From assembly GCA_021826065.1 (NCBI GenBank), contig JAKADY010000008.1:1-64000 (forward strand): a stretch of DNA of 64,000 bases. Reading direction: 5' to 3'. This DNA comes from Pseudomonadota bacterium. GTDB taxonomy: Bacteria; Pseudomonadota; Gammaproteobacteria; Burkholderiales; Thiobacillaceae. This document shows positions 10,521 through 23,482 of this stretch, piece after piece. A program made the translations under genes and the position numbers. The notes beneath the pieces were generated by a model. It saw only the letters and a list, made by a program, of their open reading frames with translations. It had not been told where the DNA came from and did no database searches. Numbering within the stretch: position 1 is the first letter of the stretch; every line of letters starts with the position of its first letter.

Positions 10521-11489
10521 ATGAAAACGACCTATCTCGATTTCGAGCAGCCCATCGCCGAACTGGAGGCGAAGATCGAGGAGCTGTCCGAGGTGCAGGG
10601 CGAGGCCGCGCTGGACATCTCGGAGGAGATCGAACGCCTGCGCAAGAAGGGCATGGCCCTGACCAAGGAGATCTACGCCAAGCTCACCGCCTGGCAGATC
10701 GCGCAGGTGGCGCGGCACCCGCAGCGGCCCTACACCCTCGACTACATCCAGCGGCTGACCTCGGATTTCCAGGAACTGCACGGCGACCGCGCCTTCGCCG
10801 ACGACCCGGCCATCGTCGGCGGCATCGCCCGTTTCGACGGCGAGCCGGTGGTGGTGATCGGCCACCAGAAAGGGCGCGACACCAAGGAAAAGCTCCTGCG
10901 CAACTTCGGCATGCCCCGCCCCGAGGGCTATCGCAAGGCCCTGCGGCTGATGCGGCTGGCGGAGAAATTCAAGCTGCCGGTGCTGACCTTCATCGACACG
11001 CCGGGGGCCTATCCCGGCATCGGCGCGGAGGAGCGCGGCCAGTCCGAGGCCATCGCCCGCAACCTCTACGTCATGGCCGAGTTGAAGACCCCCATCGTCT
11101 GCACGGTGATCGGCGAGGGTGGCTCGGGCGGGGCCCTGGCGATCGGGGTGGGGGACATCGTGATGATGCTGCAGTACGCCACCTATTCCGTGATCTCGCC
11201 GGAGGGCTGCGCCTCCATCTTGTGGAAGAGTGCCGACAAGGCCTCGCTCGCCGCCGAGTCGCTGGGCATCACCGCTAACCGCCTGAAGAGCCTGGGTCTC
11301 ATCGACCGTATCGTGGAGGAGCCCCTGGGCGGCGCCCACCGCGACCCCGAGACCATGGCCGAGAATTTGCGTGGCGCCCTGCGCGACGCCCTCAAACAGC
11401 TGCGCGAACGCCCCCTGAACGGTCTGCTCAACGACCGTTACGCCCGCCTGATGGGCTATGGGAAGTTCAAGGAAACCCGCGCCGGCTGA
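10521..11489 (+). CDS. accA: acetyl-CoA carboxylase carboxyltransferase subunit alpha
   Basis: A 322-residue alpha subunit of the carboxyltransferase that makes malonyl-CoA for fatty acid synthesis, in complex with AccD. AccD is encoded at 28044-28913 in this same window. The start at [12 protein letters not shown] matches the family start, and the length matches E. coli (319). Key segments are [16 protein letters not shown] and [15 protein letters not shown], the latter forming an oxyanion-hole loop. Its 3' end overlaps the proposed tilS start by 32 bp. The 120 bp upstream contain no strong promoter that I can point to. Confidence 0.97.
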   Translation: MKTTYLDFEQPIAELEAKIEELSEVQGEAALDISEEIERLRKKGMALTKEIYAKLTAWQIAQVARHPQRPYTLDYIQRLTSDFQELHGDRAFADDPAIVGGIARFDGEPVVVIGHQKGRDTKEKLLRNFGMPRPEGYRKALRLMRLAEKFKLPVLTFIDTPGAYPGIGAEERGQSEAIARNLYVMAELKTPIVCTVIGEGGSGGALAIGVGDIVMMLQYATYSVISPEGCASILWKSADKASLAAESLGITANRLKSLGLIDRIVEEPLGGAHRDPETMAENLRGALRDALKQLRERPLNGLLNDRYARLMGYGKFKETRAG

Positions 11490-12825
11490 CCCAGAACGTG
11501 GCGGGGGGGGCGACCCCCTCAGCGCCGTCCGGCAGGCGCTCGCCGGCCGGGTCCTGCCGCAGATGCGGCTGTGCGTCGGCCTCTCAGGCGGGCTCGACTC
11601 CACCGTGCTGCTGCATCTGCTGCACCGTCTGCAGCCGGAATGGGGCTTTGTGCTCAGCGCTGTGCACGTGCACCACGGACTGTCCCCTCAGGCCGATGCC
11701 TGGGTGGGGTTTTGTCAGGAACTTTGCACACGGCTCGGCGTGCCGCTCAAGGTGGAACGGGTGCGGGTGGTGGGAGCGGGGGTGGGGCTGGAGGCGGCGG
11801 CGCGACAGGCACGTTACCGGGTCTACGCCGGGCTGGACGCCGACTATGTGGTCCTCGCCCACCAACAGGACGACCAGGCCGAGACGGTGCTGCTCAACCT
11901 GCTGCGCGGCAGCGGCGTGGACGGTCTGGCGGCGATGCCCGTCGAGCGTGCTATCGAAGGTGGCCGCGTGCGGCTGCTGCGGCCCCTGCTGGCGGTGAGT
12001 CGGCGCGAGATCCAGGCGTATGCGCGCGCGCAGGGGCTCGCCTGGGTCGAGGACGAGAGCAACCTCGACACCCGCCACGCCCGCAACCACCTGCGGCACC
12101 GGGTGCTGCCCGAGATCGAGCGGCGCTTCCCCGCCTATCGCCAGAGCCTCACGCGCGCGGCGCGGCATTACGCCGAGTGCGCAGAACTGCTCGCAGAACT
12201 CGCGGCGAGCGACGCCGCCGAGGCCGTCACGGGGCAGGGCCTGTCCCTCGCCAGGCTGACTGCTCTGACGCGGCCACGCGCAAAGAATCTCCTGCGCGGG
12301 TACCTGGCCCGCGAAGGCCTGGGTCGCTGGCCGGAGCGGCGGATCGAGGCCCTGCTCGACCAGCTCATGCACGCGGATCGGGACAATCGCATCGAGTTCC
12401 GCCTCGACGGCGACACCCTGCGGGTCTGGCGCGGCTGGCTACAGCGCGTGCCCGGTCGATCTGGGGTGTCCGAGGCGATGGTCAGCTGGCGCGGCGAGGC
12501 CCGCCTGCCATTCGCCGGGGGCTGGATCACCTTCACGCCGGCGCATGGCGAGGGCCTGAGCCTTGCCCGTCTGCGCGAGGCCCCCGTCACGGTGCGGCTG
12601 CGGCGGGGGGGCGAGCATCTGCGTCCGGACTGCCGTCGGCCGCGGCGCAGCCTCAAGCACCTCTTTCAGGAGCGGGCGATCCCGCCTTGGGAGCGGGAAC
12701 GCCTGCCCCTCCTCTATGCCGGTGATGCGCTCGCCTGGGTGGCCGGGCTCGGCGTGGACTGCGCGTTCCAGGCCCAGTCCGACGAGGCAGGTCTGGTCAT
12801 CGCGTGGCAGCCTGGGGCGCGATGA
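11458..12825 (+). CDS. tilS: tRNA(Ile)-lysidine synthetase
   Basis: Attaches lysine to C34 of the minor isoleucine tRNA so that it reads AUA. The PP-loop is SGGLDS at residues 43-48, followed by [11 protein letters not shown] and the HQQDDQAET motif. The C-terminal half has the substrate-recognition domain, with [25 protein letters not shown] near the end. The 455-residue length is normal. ATG 11458 overlaps accA by 32 bp; no better in-frame start was found before the PP-loop except ATG 11563, which would be too short. It is convergent with the SPOR gene, overlapping it by 29 bp. Confidence 0.95.
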   Translation: MGSSRKPAPADPERGGGGDPLSAVRQALAGRVLPQMRLCVGLSGGLDSTVLLHLLHRLQPEWGFVLSAVHVHHGLSPQADAWVGFCQELCTRLGVPLKVERVRVVGAGVGLEAAARQARYRVYAGLDADYVVLAHQQDDQAETVLLNLLRGSGVDGLAAMPVERAIEGGRVRLLRPLLAVSRREIQAYARAQGLAWVEDESNLDTRHARNHLRHRVLPEIERRFPAYRQSLTRAARHYAECAELLAELAASDAAEAVTGQGLSLARLTALTRPRAKNLLRGYLAREGLGRWPERRIEALLDQLMHADRDNRIEFRLDGDTLRVWRGWLQRVPGRSGVSEAMVSWRGEARLPFAGGWITFTPAHGEGLSLARLREAPVTVRLRRGGEHLRPDCRRPRRSLKHLFQERAIPPWERERLPLLYAGDALAWVAGLGVDCAFQAQSDEAGLVIAWQPGAR

Positions 12826-13426
12826 CCGCGGACAGGCCCAGTCGCTGCAGGGCGGCACGGGCCTGCTCGGCCTCGGCACGGGTGGCGAATGGCCCCACCT
12901 GTACGCGCGTCTCGCTGTAGGCGCGTATGCCCTCACGGTTGAGGCGTTCGACCAGCTGCTTGGCGTTGTCCGGGTTGCTGAAGACACCCAGTTGCAGGAC
13001 GTAGACGCGCTCGCCCTGAGGCGGCCCAGGAAGTGCCGGCGGTTGGGCAGGCGGGACCGCGACGCGGGCGGCAGCCGTCTCACGCGCCGGCGCCATTGGC
13101 ACTGTGCGTGGCGGCAGCGGGGCGGGGCTCTCCACACGGGGCGGGGGCGGCGGCACGGACGGGGTCGCAGGCGCTTCCTGCGGTGCCTCTGGGGGGGCTG
13201 GCGCTGGCTCGGGGGCGAGGGGCTTGGGCGGGGGCTGGGTCGGCGGCGGGGTCACGATGGGCGCCGGCGCGGCGGGCGGCTCCCGGGCAGGGGGCGTCTT
13301 GGCCTTGTCCAGCCACCAGAGGCCGGCCAAGGCAAGTACTGTGATACCCCCGGCGATGCCGAGCCGGACGAGTGCCCGTCGCCTGAGCGCCTCTGGCGTG
13401 GACTCCTGCTGGGTTGTCTCGACCAT
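12797..13426 (-). CDS. SPOR domain membrane protein
   Basis: A 209-residue protein. It has a short cytoplasmic N-terminus, one membrane span (about residues 22-40, LGIAGGITVLALAGLWWL) and a Pro-rich linker of about 90 residues. The C-terminal SPOR domain (YVLQLGVFSNPDNAKQLVERL ... VGPFATRAEAEQA) binds denuded glycans at the septum. This is the architecture of FtsN and DedD-like division proteins. The ATG at 13426 has GGGGATAGG immediately upstream. A second SPOR protein is encoded at 30199-30864. Confidence 0.88.
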   Translation of the reverse strand: MVETTQQESTPEALRRRALVRLGIAGGITVLALAGLWWLDKAKTPPAREPPAAPAPIVTPPPTQPPPKPLAPEPAPAPPEAPQEAPATPSVPPPPPRVESPAPLPPRTVPMAPARETAAARVAVPPAQPPALPGPPQGERVYVLQLGVFSNPDNAKQLVERLNREGIRAYSETRVQVGPFATRAEAEQARAALQRLGLSAVIAPQAATR

Positions 13427-13720
13427 CCTATCCCCTTGTGTTGCTGAAGACGTTGATCCGTGCGGGAAGACTGCTACAAGCACTTTTCGCCTGGCCTGTG
13501 TTCAGATCCCCCTGGCTCTCCCTCGACTGACGAACATCATCCCTGCCTGCGTCCGACCGCGCAAGGGCAGGGTGGCCATATGCCTCGGCTGACACCCACC
13601 GGCTCGTGCGCCAACCCCGGCCTAAGTCCTTGTCTGCCTTCAAGATCGGCGCTTTTCGTGCTATGTTAGCCGTTTCACGCGGACCTGAGCGTCCACCTGT
13701 AAACCATCGGAGAGAACGAA
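13427..13720. other. 294-bp divergent spacer between SPOR gene and ndk
   Basis: Holds the promoter regions of the SPOR gene (minus) and ndk (plus). A candidate ndk promoter is listed separately. I see no gene, long repeat or RNA gene here. Confidence 0.5.
13639..13667 (+). promoter_or_regulatory. candidate sigma70 promoter for ndk
   Basis: TTCAAG (13639-13644) and TATGTT (13662-13667) are separated by 17 bp. Each matches the consensus only partly. It lies about 50 bp before the ndk start and would be the first promoter of the long co-directional run that follows. Confidence 0.45.
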
Positions 13721-14146
13721 GTGGCCATCGAACGCACCCTGTCCATCATCAAACCCGACGCCGTCGCCAAGAACATCATCGGCAAGATCTATTCCCGCTT
13801 CGAGACGAACGGTCTGAAGATCGTGGCGGCCAAGATGCGGCACCTGTCGCGAGCCGAGGCCGAGGGTTTCTATGCCGTCCACCGCGGCAAGCCCTTCTTC
13901 AACGACCTGGTCGAGTTCATGACCTCCGGTCCAGTCATGATCCAGGTCCTGGAGGGCGAGAACGCCATCGCCAAGAACCGCGAGCTGATGGGAGCGACCG
14001 ATCCGAAGAAGGCAGCGCCCGGCACCATCCGCGCGGATTTCGCCGAGTCGATCGATGCCAATGCGGTGCACGGCTCGGACGCGCCGGAGACGGCGGCTGT
14101 GGAGATCGCCTACTTCTTCCCCGCCTCTGAGATCTACTCGCGTTGA
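13721..14146 (+). CDS. ndk: nucleoside diphosphate kinase
   Basis: A 141-residue enzyme that moves the gamma phosphate from ATP to NDPs. The phosphorylated histidine is H117 in the signature NAVHGSD. The N-terminus [18 protein letters not shown] is canonical. The start is GTG at 13721 with GGAGAG upstream. The stop overlaps the TTG start of rlmN (TTGA). It opens the long co-directional run ending at metZ. Confidence 0.98.
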   Translation: MAIERTLSIIKPDAVAKNIIGKIYSRFETNGLKIVAAKMRHLSRAEAEGFYAVHRGKPFFNDLVEFMTSGPVMIQVLEGENAIAKNRELMGATDPKKAAPGTIRADFAESIDANAVHGSDAPETAAVEIAYFFPASEIYSR

Positions 14147-15360
14147 ACCTGCTCGACCTGGATCTGCCGGGGCTTGCCGCCTGGTTCGAGACGCTCGGCG
14201 AGAAGCCTTTCCGCGCCCGGCAGGTGATGCGTTGGTTGCATCACTTCGGTGCGGAGGACTTCGGCCAGATGACCGATCTCGCCAAGCCATTGCGGGAGCG
14301 GCTCACCGCGCTGGCCGAGATCCGGCCGCCGCGCCTGGTGGCCGAGCAGGTGGCGGCCGATGGCACGCGCAAATTCCTGCTTGAGGTGGGACCCGGTAAC
14401 CAGGTGGAGACGGTGTTCATCCCCGAGAGCGGGCGCGGCACCCTGTGCGTCTCCACCCAGGTGGGCTGCGCCCTGGAGTGCCGTTTCTGCTCGACCGGCC
14501 GCCAGGGGTTCAACCGCAACCTGACGGTGGCCGAGATCATCGGCCAGCTCTGGTGGGCGAACAAGGCGCTCGGGCGCGACCCCAAAGGCGAGCGCATCAT
14601 CTCCAACGTGGTGTTGATGGGTATGGGCGAGCCCCTCCTCAACTTCGACAACGTGGTCACCGCCCTGTCCATCATGCTGGACGACCATGCCTATGGCCTG
14701 TCGCGCAGGCGGGTGACGGTGTCCACCTCGGGCATCGTCCCGGCCATGGACCGGCTGCGCAGCCGTATGCCGGTGGCCCTGGCGGTGTCGCTGCATGCGC
14801 CCGACGATGCGCTACGCGACGAGCTGGTGCCGATCAACCGTAAGTACCCACTGAAGGAATTGATGGCGGCCTGTCGACGCTACGTCGAGGACGCCCCGCG
14901 CGACTTCATCACCTTCGAATACGTGATGCTCGAAGGGGTGAACGACCTGCCCGAGCACGCCCATGCCTTGATCGAGCTCACGCGGGATGTACCCTGCAAG
15001 TTCAACCTGATCCCCTTCAACCCCTTCCCCGACAGCGGTTTTCGCCGCTCGCCGCCGGAGCGGGTGCGCGCCTTCGCCGCCATCCTGCAGTCGGCCGGGT
15101 TGATCACCACCACGCGCAAGACGCGCGGCGACGACATCGATGCGGCCTGCGGCCAACTGGCGGGACAAGTGCAGGACCGCTCGCGTCGCGTGCTGCGTCG
15201 GATGACGCTTGCAAACGGGCATGACCCGGAGCAGACGTCAGGAGGCGTGCGTGTCATGCCCGTCTCCCTCACCCCCAGCCCCTCTCACGCAGGGCGGGCG
15301 GGGGGAGCGTCGAGAAGTCGCTTGGGCGACTTGGAAACCAATGCGGGGTCGCCGGTATGA
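14143..15360 (+). CDS. rlmN: 23S rRNA/tRNA adenine C2-methyltransferase RlmN
   Basis: A radical-SAM enzyme that methylates A2503 of 23S rRNA and A37 of some tRNAs. The 4Fe-4S cysteines are C109, C113 and C116 (CALECRFC), followed by the SAM-binding GEPLLN. The C-terminal [13 protein letters not shown] carries the second catalytic cysteine. The TTG start at 14143 is supported by the TTGA overlap with ndk. The protein runs about 40 residues past the usual end. That tail (from about 15240) is encoded by a C-rich repeat-like sequence and is probably not functional. The stop overlaps the next gene in ATGA. Confidence 0.95.
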   Translation: MNLLDLDLPGLAAWFETLGEKPFRARQVMRWLHHFGAEDFGQMTDLAKPLRERLTALAEIRPPRLVAEQVAADGTRKFLLEVGPGNQVETVFIPESGRGTLCVSTQVGCALECRFCSTGRQGFNRNLTVAEIIGQLWWANKALGRDPKGERIISNVVLMGMGEPLLNFDNVVTALSIMLDDHAYGLSRRRVTVSTSGIVPAMDRLRSRMPVALAVSLHAPDDALRDELVPINRKYPLKELMAACRRYVEDAPRDFITFEYVMLEGVNDLPEHAHALIELTRDVPCKFNLIPFNPFPDSGFRRSPPERVRAFAAILQSAGLITTTRKTRGDDIDAACGQLAGQVQDRSRRVLRRMTLANGHDPEQTSGGVRVMPVSLTPSPSHAGRAGGASRSRLGDLETNAGSPV

Positions 15361-16139
15361 AGCGACTGGCCGCGCTTGTCCTGGGCCTGCTGCTCGCGGC
15401 CTGTGCCCAGATGCCGGAAACCTCGGTCGGCCGTGAGGCCACGGAGTCTCGCGACAACCCGCGCGCGCGCATCCACACCGAGCTGGCGGCCCTCTACTAC
15501 GCCCGCGGCCAGCATGCCATCGCCCTGCAGGAGGTCGACATCGCCCTGGCCGCCGATGCGAACTATGCGCCCGCCCACAACGTGTTGGGGCTGGTGCATG
15601 CGGAGCTCAGGGAGGATGCCAAGGCCGAGGCCAGCTTCAGGCGGGCGATCGCCCTACAGCGCAACTATTCCGAGGCCCACAACAACTATGGCTGGTTCCT
15701 CTGCCAGCGGGGCCGTATCGACGCTGCCGTGCAACAGTTCGAGGCGGCGCTGGCCAACCCGCTCTACGCCTCGCCAGAGCGTGCGCTCACGAACGCAGGC
15801 CTGTGCAGTCTGCAGAAGGGCGACCTGGCGGCGGCGGAGTCCTACCTTGAGCGGGCCCTGCGCCGCTCGCCGAACCAGCCGCTCGCCCTGGTGGCGCTTG
15901 CCGACGTGCATGCCCGACAGGGCCGCCTCATCCAGGCGCGCAATCTGCTCAAACAGGCCGCCAGCCAGGCCGAGCTCAATGCGCGCGGTCTGTGGCTGGG
16001 GGTACGGGTCGAACGCCAGCTCGGCGATCACGTGAGCGAGTCGAGCTATGCCACTCAGCTTGAGCGCCGCTTCCCTGACAGCGAGGAGGCCTATTGGCTA
16101 CGCATGGGCCTGTACGACAGGACGGGGAGTGCGCTGTGA
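15357..16139 (+). CDS. pilF: type IV pilus assembly lipoprotein PilF/PilW
   Basis: A 260-residue outer-membrane lipoprotein. The signal peptide ends in the lipobox LAAC (Cys16). The rest is made of tetratricopeptide repeats (about six, from [17 protein letters not shown] onward; [25 protein letters not shown] is typical). PilF/PilW pilots or stabilises the pilus secretin PilQ. The rlmN-pilF-rodZ-ispG order is the standard one. Start and stop overlap neighbours by 4 bp. Confidence 0.92.
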   Translation: MKRLAALVLGLLLAACAQMPETSVGREATESRDNPRARIHTELAALYYARGQHAIALQEVDIALAADANYAPAHNVLGLVHAELREDAKAEASFRRAIALQRNYSEAHNNYGWFLCQRGRIDAAVQQFEAALANPLYASPERALTNAGLCSLQKGDLAAAESYLERALRRSPNQPLALVALADVHARQGRLIQARNLLKQAASQAELNARGLWLGVRVERQLGDHVSESSYATQLERRFPDSEEAYWLRMGLYDRTGSAL

Positions 16140-17011
16140 GTCACGGGTTCGAGCCGGGCTTCGGGGCTACCCTCGCAGCGGCCCGCGAGGCGAAAGGCCT
16201 CACGCGCAACGAGGTGGCCGAGCGGCTCAAGCTCTCACCCCGGCAGATCGAGGCCCTGGAGGCCGAGGACTGGGCCGCCCTGCCCGACCCGGTCTTCGTG
16301 CGGGGTTTCGTGCGCAATTACGCGCGTCTGCTCGATCTCGACGCCGAGACCCTGATCTCGCGCAGTGCAGGCGGCGTGACCGTGACCCAGACCATCACCG
16401 CACCCTCGGCTGGGGTGCGCCTCGGCGGCTCACCCGTGGCCCGTTGGCTGTTGCTTCCGCTCCTGCTGGCCGCCCTGTTCGTCGGCGGCGTGGCGGCGCT
16501 CTACACCTGGTTGCGTCAGGGCGAGGACGCCATGCTGCCCCTGAACCAGGGCCCGCAGGCGACCGAGCCACCACCGGCCCCCGCACCCGAGCCGGTGACG
16601 GAGCCGACCCCCACGGCCTCGCCCCCCGTTGCCGCGCCTGCGCCCACGCCCATCGAGGCACCGGCCGCCCCCCCGCGTCCGCCCGCATCCCCAACCAGCG
16701 CGGCCGAGCCCGCACCGGACCGACAGGCAGCCATGCGTGCGCCCGAGGCCAATGCGGCAGAACCGGCAGCCTCGACCAAGGTCTCGATGCGCTTCAGCCC
16801 GACCGAGGACGCCTGGATACAGGTGGTCGACAGCCAGGGCATGCGCTTTTCCAAGCTGGTGCGCGCCGGGGCGAGCGAGGTGGTCTCCGGTATGCCACCT
16901 TTTAAGCTGGTCGTGGGCAATGCCGCCAACGTGAACTTGGTGTACAACGGTCACAACATAGACCTCAAACCTTTCATCGGCGAGAAGGTCGCCCGTCTCA
17001 CCCTCGAATAA
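16136..17011 (+). CDS. rodZ: RodZ-like helix-turn-helix membrane protein
   Basis: A 291-residue cell-shape protein. An N-terminal HTH domain ([22 protein letters not shown]..., about residues 10-75) binds MreB in E. coli. One membrane span lies at about residues 95-118 ([23 protein letters not shown]). A long Pro/Ala linker follows, then a periplasmic beta domain of the DUF4115 type ([18 protein letters not shown]...). The start is GTG at 16136, overlapping the pilF stop (GTGA). An upstream ATG at 16094 would add 14 residues from inside pilF and is not preferred. Confidence 0.92.
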   Translation: MSHGFEPGFGATLAAAREAKGLTRNEVAERLKLSPRQIEALEAEDWAALPDPVFVRGFVRNYARLLDLDAETLISRSAGGVTVTQTITAPSAGVRLGGSPVARWLLLPLLLAALFVGGVAALYTWLRQGEDAMLPLNQGPQATEPPPAPAPEPVTEPTPTASPPVAAPAPTPIEAPAAPPRPPASPTSAAEPAPDRQAAMRAPEANAAEPAASTKVSMRFSPTEDAWIQVVDSQGMRFSKLVRAGASEVVSGMPPFKLVVGNAANVNLVYNGHNIDLKPFIGEKVARLTLE

Positions 17012-17024
17012 CCCGGCCACTCTC

Positions 17025-18266
<1,242 letters not shown>

Positions 18267-18360
18267 GCCCCGTCGAGGCCGGCGGTGTTCCGACTGGACC
18301 ACGCTCACCGCTAACATCTTTTCTCTCCCTCCTCACATCTTTTCTCTACCCTTGTCCTCC

Positions 18361-19437
18361 ATGTCCCCCGAGCAGCTGATCCGTCCCGAGATCCTGCGCC
18401 TGGCCGCCTACCACGTGGCGGACGCGCGCGGCATGGTCAAGCTCGACGCGATGGAGAATCCCTACCGCCTGCCGTCCGAGATGGCCGCGGAGCTGAGCAC
18501 CTTGCTGGCCGATGCCCCCATCAACCGCTATCCCGACCCTCGGGCCGAGGCACTGCGCGCCGTGCTCCGGCGGGCCTTTGCCGTACCCGATGGGCTGGAG
18601 CTGCTGTTGGGCAACGGTTCCGACGAGCTGATCCAGATCCTCGCCCTGGCCCTGGCGCGGCCGGGGGCGGTGCTGCTGTCGGTCGAACCCTCCTTCGTCA
18701 TGTACCGGCTCATCGCCGAGTTCGCCGGCATGCGCTACGTCGGCGTGCCGCTCACGCCCGACTTCGCGCTGGACGAGGGGGCCCTGCTGGCGGCAATCGC
18801 GGCGCACCGGCCGGCGGTGATCTTTCTCGCCTATCCCAACAACCCGACCGGCAACGCCTTCGACGCCGCGGCGATGGAACGCATCCTCCGCGCCGCGTCC
18901 GGCCTGGTGGTGGTGGACGAGGCCTATCACGCCTTCGCCGGCGGGCTGTCCTTCCTCGACGCCCTGCCTCACCACGACAACCTGCTGGTGATGCGCACCC
19001 TGTCCAAGCTGGGGCTGGCCGGACTGCGTCTGGGCTATCTCGTCGGTCGCCCGGAATGGATCGCGCAATTCGACAAGCTGCGCCTGCCTTATAATGTCAA
19101 CGTCCTGACCCAGCGCGCCGCGGTCTATGCCCTGGAGCGCCTGCACGTGCTGGAGGACCAGGCCGGCCGTATCGTGGCCGAGCGTGGGCGGCTGGCCGCA
19201 GCGCTCAGCGCGCTGCCGGGCGTGCGTGTGTACGACAGCCGGGCCAACTTCCTGCTCATGCGCCTGCCCGCGGCAAGCGAGGTATTCGAGGGACTGAAGC
19301 GACGTGGTGTACTGGTCAAAAACCTGCACGGGGCGCACCCCCTGCTCGCCGACTGTCTGCGCGTGACGGTGGGCACGCCCGAGGAGAACGCGCGCTTCAT
19401 CGCCGCCCTGAAGTCCGAATTGGAACAACACGCATGA
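18361..19437 (+). CDS. hisC: histidinol-phosphate aminotransferase
   Basis: A 358-residue PLP enzyme that converts imidazole-acetol phosphate to histidinol phosphate. Family marks are [23 protein letters not shown] and the PLP lysine in [19 protein letters not shown] 18361 fits the family start. The frame is open much further upstream, but that is the shadow of ispG. No Shine-Dalgarno is seen; the 95-bp spacer is pyrimidine-rich and contains ACATCTTTTCTCT twice. The stop overlaps hisB in ATGA. Confidence 0.95.
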   Translation: MSPEQLIRPEILRLAAYHVADARGMVKLDAMENPYRLPSEMAAELSTLLADAPINRYPDPRAEALRAVLRRAFAVPDGLELLLGNGSDELIQILALALARPGAVLLSVEPSFVMYRLIAEFAGMRYVGVPLTPDFALDEGALLAAIAAHRPAVIFLAYPNNPTGNAFDAAAMERILRAASGLVVVDEAYHAFAGGLSFLDALPHHDNLLVMRTLSKLGLAGLRLGYLVGRPEWIAQFDKLRLPYNVNVLTQRAAVYALERLHVLEDQAGRIVAERGRLAAALSALPGVRVYDSRANFLLMRLPAASEVFEGLKRRGVLVKNLHGAHPLLADCLRVTVGTPEENARFIAALKSELEQHA

Positions 19438-20030
19438 CTTCCCCCCGCAAGGCGGCAGTGAGCCGCAACACCCTGGAGACCCAGGTCCGGGTCCAGCTCG
19501 ATCTCGATGGCAGCGGGGCGGCCCGGCTCGCGATCTGCGTACCCTTTCTCGAACACATGCTCGACCAGGTCGCGCGCCACGGCCTGATCGATCTGGACAT
19601 CGAGGCGCGCGGCGACCTGCACATCGACGCCCACCACACCGTGGAAGACGTCGGTATCACCCTGGGCCAGGCCATGCGCCAGGCGGTGGGCGACAAGCAA
19701 GGCATACGCCGCTACGGGCACGCCTATGTGCCGCTGGACGAGGCGCTCTCACGCGTGGTGGTCGATTTCTCGGGGCGGCCGGGTTTGGAATTCCACGTGC
19801 CCTTCACGCGCGCCAGGGTCGGGGACTTCGATGTGGACCTGATCCGCGAATTCTTCCAAGGCTTCGTCAACCACGCCGGGGTGACCCTGCACATCGACAA
19901 CCTGCGCGGACTCAACGCCCACCACCAGGCCGAGACCGTGTTCAAGGCCTTTGGCCGCGCTTTGCGCATGGCCCTGGAGCTCGATCCGCGTCTGGGCTCG
20001 GCCGTGCCCTCGACCAAGGGGAGCCTGTGA
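19434..20030 (+). CDS. hisB: imidazoleglycerol-phosphate dehydratase
   Basis: A monofunctional 198-residue dehydratase without the phosphatase domain found in E. coli HisB. The two Mn-binding motifs are visible: [10 protein letters not shown] near residue 65 and [17 protein letters not shown] near 165. It starts in a 4-bp overlap with hisC and ends in a GTGA overlap with hisH. Histidinol phosphate phosphatase must be encoded elsewhere. Confidence 0.97.
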   Translation: MTSPRKAAVSRNTLETQVRVQLDLDGSGAARLAICVPFLEHMLDQVARHGLIDLDIEARGDLHIDAHHTVEDVGITLGQAMRQAVGDKQGIRRYGHAYVPLDEALSRVVVDFSGRPGLEFHVPFTRARVGDFDVDLIREFFQGFVNHAGVTLHIDNLRGLNAHHQAETVFKAFGRALRMALELDPRLGSAVPSTKGSL

Positions 20031-20674
20031 GCGGACCGGACATCGCCGTCATCGATTACGGCATGGGCAACCTGCACTCGGTGGCCAAGGCGCTGGAGCA
20101 CGTAGCCCCCGGGGCGCAAGTGGTCGTCACCGGCAACCCCGAGACCATACGCGCCGCGACCCGGGTGGTCTTCCCGGGTCAGGGCGCCGCGCCCGACTGC
20201 ATGGCCGAGATCGACGCCCGCGGCCTGCGCGATGCCATCCTCGATGCCGCCCGCAGAAAGCCCTTCCTCGGCATCTGCATGGGGCTGCAGGTCCTGTTCG
20301 AATCGAGCGACGAGGGCCCGACCGCCTGCCTTGGGATCCTGCCGGGCCGGGTGGTGCGTTTCGCCGAGGACCTGCGCGACGCCGCGGGCCAGCGGCTCAA
20401 GGTGCCGCACATGGGCTGGAACAACGTGCGCCAGGTCGCCCACCCCTTGTGGCAAGGCATCGCCGACGGGGCCCGCTTCTATTTCGTGCACAGCTACTAT
20501 GTGGTGCCACGTGACGCCACGCTGGCAGTGGGCTACAGCCGCTATCCCGATGAGTTCGTCTGCGCCTGCGCCCGCGCGAACATCTTCGCCGTCCAATTCC
20601 ACCCGGAGAAGAGCGCACGCGACGGCCTGCAACTGCTGGCCAACTTCGTCCGCTGGGATGGCGAACGGGCATGA
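20027..20674 (+). CDS. hisH: imidazole glycerol phosphate synthase, glutaminase subunit
   Basis: A 215-residue class I glutamine amidotransferase that feeds ammonia to HisF. The nucleophile is C84 in FLGICMGLQ, with the His and Glu of the triad in VQFHPEKS. The oxyanion region PGQGA is at about 50. The partner cyclase hisF is not in this window, although hisH and hisF are usually close. The GTG start overlaps hisB. Confidence 0.96.
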   Translation: MSGPDIAVIDYGMGNLHSVAKALEHVAPGAQVVVTGNPETIRAATRVVFPGQGAAPDCMAEIDARGLRDAILDAARRKPFLGICMGLQVLFESSDEGPTACLGILPGRVVRFAEDLRDAAGQRLKVPHMGWNNVRQVAHPLWQGIADGARFYFVHSYYVVPRDATLAVGYSRYPDEFVCACARANIFAVQFHPEKSARDGLQLLANFVRWDGERA

Positions 20675-20728
20675 CACGTAGGCGATTTACCAGAACATGA
20701 ATGTCTTGCCCGTTCCCCTCTCCCCCAA

Positions 20729-20754
20729 CCCCTCCCCCGCCTGCGGGGGAGGGG
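20729..20754. repeat. C-rich palindromic element (12-bp stem)
   Basis: CCCCTCCCCCGC (20729-20740) and GCGGGGGAGGGG (20743-20754) form a perfect 12-bp stem with a 2-base loop between hisH and hisA. It is preceded by a CCCTCTCCCCCAACCCC-like lead. Degenerate copies of the lead are found in the 3' ends of rlmN and hisS. There is no T run, so it is not an ordinary terminator. Confidence 0.75.
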
Positions 20755-20755
20755 G

Positions 20756-20783
20756 CTGATCCCTGATTCCTGATCCCTGATCC
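20756..20783 (+). repeat. heptanucleotide tandem array, 4 units
   Basis: CTGATCC, CTGATTC, CTGATCC, CTGATCC in direct succession in the 122-bp hisH-hisA spacer, immediately after the palindrome. The sequence differs from the GAGGSGT arrays at 4315 and 28005 but has the same 7-bp period. Confidence 0.8.
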
Positions 20784-20796
20784 CCGACACCCTACC

Positions 20797-21540
20797 ATGC
20801 TCATCATCCCCGCCATCGATCTCAAGGACGGTCAGTGTGTGCGCCTCAAACAGGGGGAAATGGCCTCGGCCACGGTCTTCTCCACAGACCCGGCGGCAAT
20901 GGCGCGCCGCTGGATCGACGCCGGTGCGCGCCGGCTGCATCTGGTCGATCTCAACGGCGCCTTCGCCGGCAAGCCGGTCAACGAGGCGGCCATCCAGGCC
21001 ATCGTCGACGAGGTCGGCGACGAGATCCCGTTGCAGCTGGGCGGCGGCATCCGCGACCTGGACACCATCGAGCGCTACCTCGACGACGGCATCACCTATG
21101 TGATCATCGGCAGCGCCGCAGTGAAGAACCCCGGTTTCCTGCACGATGCCTGCAACGCCTTCCCCGGCCACATCATCGTCGGCCTCGACGCCAAGGATGG
21201 GCGCGTGGCCGTGGAGGGCTGGTCCAAGGTGACCCATCACGAGGTGATCGATCTGGCGCAGAAATTCCAGGACTATGGTGTCGAGGCGGTGATCTACACC
21301 GACATCGGCCGCGACGGCATGATGAGCGGGGTCAACATCGAGGCCACGGTGAAGCTGGCGCAGGCGCTGACCATCCCGGTCATCGCCAGCGGCGGCATCA
21401 CCAACCTGGAGGACGTGCGGCGGCTGTGCGCCGTGGCCGACGAGGGGATCATCGGCGCCATCACCGGCCGTGCGATCTACGAAGGCACCCTGGATTTCGC
21501 CGAGGCCCAGCGCCTGGCCGACGCGCTCTGCGGCGACTGA
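20797..21540 (+). CDS. hisA: ProFAR isomerase (phosphoribosylformimino-AICAR-phosphate isomerase)
   Basis: A 247-residue TIM-barrel isomerase of histidine synthesis. The catalytic aspartates are D8 (IPAIDLKDG) and the one in [11 protein letters not shown] or the YTDIGRDGM loop on the opposite half of the barrel. The half-barrel phosphate sites are GGGIRD and ASGGITN. HisA rather than HisF is indicated by the start MLIIPAIDL and by [12 protein letters not shown]. It is separated from hisH by 122 bp of repeats. Confidence 0.96.
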   Translation: MLIIPAIDLKDGQCVRLKQGEMASATVFSTDPAAMARRWIDAGARRLHLVDLNGAFAGKPVNEAAIQAIVDEVGDEIPLQLGGGIRDLDTIERYLDDGITYVIIGSAAVKNPGFLHDACNAFPGHIIVGLDAKDGRVAVEGWSKVTHHEVIDLAQKFQDYGVEAVIYTDIGRDGMMSGVNIEATVKLAQALTIPVIASGGITNLEDVRRLCAVADEGIIGAITGRAIYEGTLDFAEAQRLADALCGD

Positions 21541-21547
21541 CCCCCCG

Positions 21548-22837
<1,290 letters not shown>

Positions 22838-22845
22838 GAATGCGC

Positions 22846-23475
22846 ATGGCACTCGATCTTGAAGAACAGGAAAAACTCGAAGAACTCAAGGCGTGGTGGA
22901 AGCAAAACGGCAAATGGGTCATTTCCGCCCTCGTCGTCTTCCTTCTCGCCGTGGCCGGCTGGCGTGGCTGGCAGACCTGGACTCAACGCCAGGCGGTCGA
23001 GGCCTCGCAGCTGTTCGATCGCGCCGTCCAGGCGGCGATGCTGAACGACACCAAGGCGGTGAAGGACATCACAGGCCAGATCATGGAGAACTACCCCCGC
23101 ACCGCCTATGCCACCCCGGCCGCCTGGCTGGCGGGCCGGGTCAATTTCGAGGCCGGCGATCTCAAGAGCGCGCAGGCGCAATACCGCTATGCCCTGGAGC
23201 GGGCGCGCGACGCGAGTGTCCGCGACCTGGCACGCCTGCGTCTGGCCGCCATCCTCCTGGACAGCAAGGACTACGCCGGTGCCCTGGCCCTGCTCAACGA
23301 GACGCATGGGCCCGCCTACAAGGCGCTGTATGCCAACCTCAAAGGCGATGTGCTCATCGAGCAGGGCAAGCTGCAGGAGGCGCGCGCCGCCTACCAGGAG
23401 GCCCTCAAGGCCATGGACGCGAACAGCGCCCTCAAGCCCCTGGTCGAGATCAAGCTGGATGCGCTCGGGGGGTGA
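22846..23475 (+). CDS. yfgM: YfgM-like ancillary SecYEG/TPR protein
   Basis: A 209-residue inner-membrane protein with a cytoplasmic N-terminus (LDLEEQEKLEELKAWWKQNGKW) and one membrane span (about residues 24-42). It then has a periplasmic TPR-like helical domain. In E. coli YfgM works with the chaperone PpiD at the Sec translocon. ATG 22846 has AGGAA just upstream. The hisS-yfgM-bamB order is the standard one. Confidence 0.92.
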   Translation: MALDLEEQEKLEELKAWWKQNGKWVISALVVFLLAVAGWRGWQTWTQRQAVEASQLFDRAVQAAMLNDTKAVKDITGQIMENYPRTAYATPAAWLAGRVNFEAGDLKSAQAQYRYALERARDASVRDLARLRLAAILLDSKDYAGALALLNETHGPAYKALYANLKGDVLIEQGKLQEARAAYQEALKAMDANSALKPLVEIKLDALGG

Positions 23476-23482
23476 TGCCGGC

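Noticed and set aside
20729-20754. Intrinsic terminator between hisH and hisA
   Set aside because: The stem is strong but no T run follows, and hisA needs readthrough; it fits a repeat element better.
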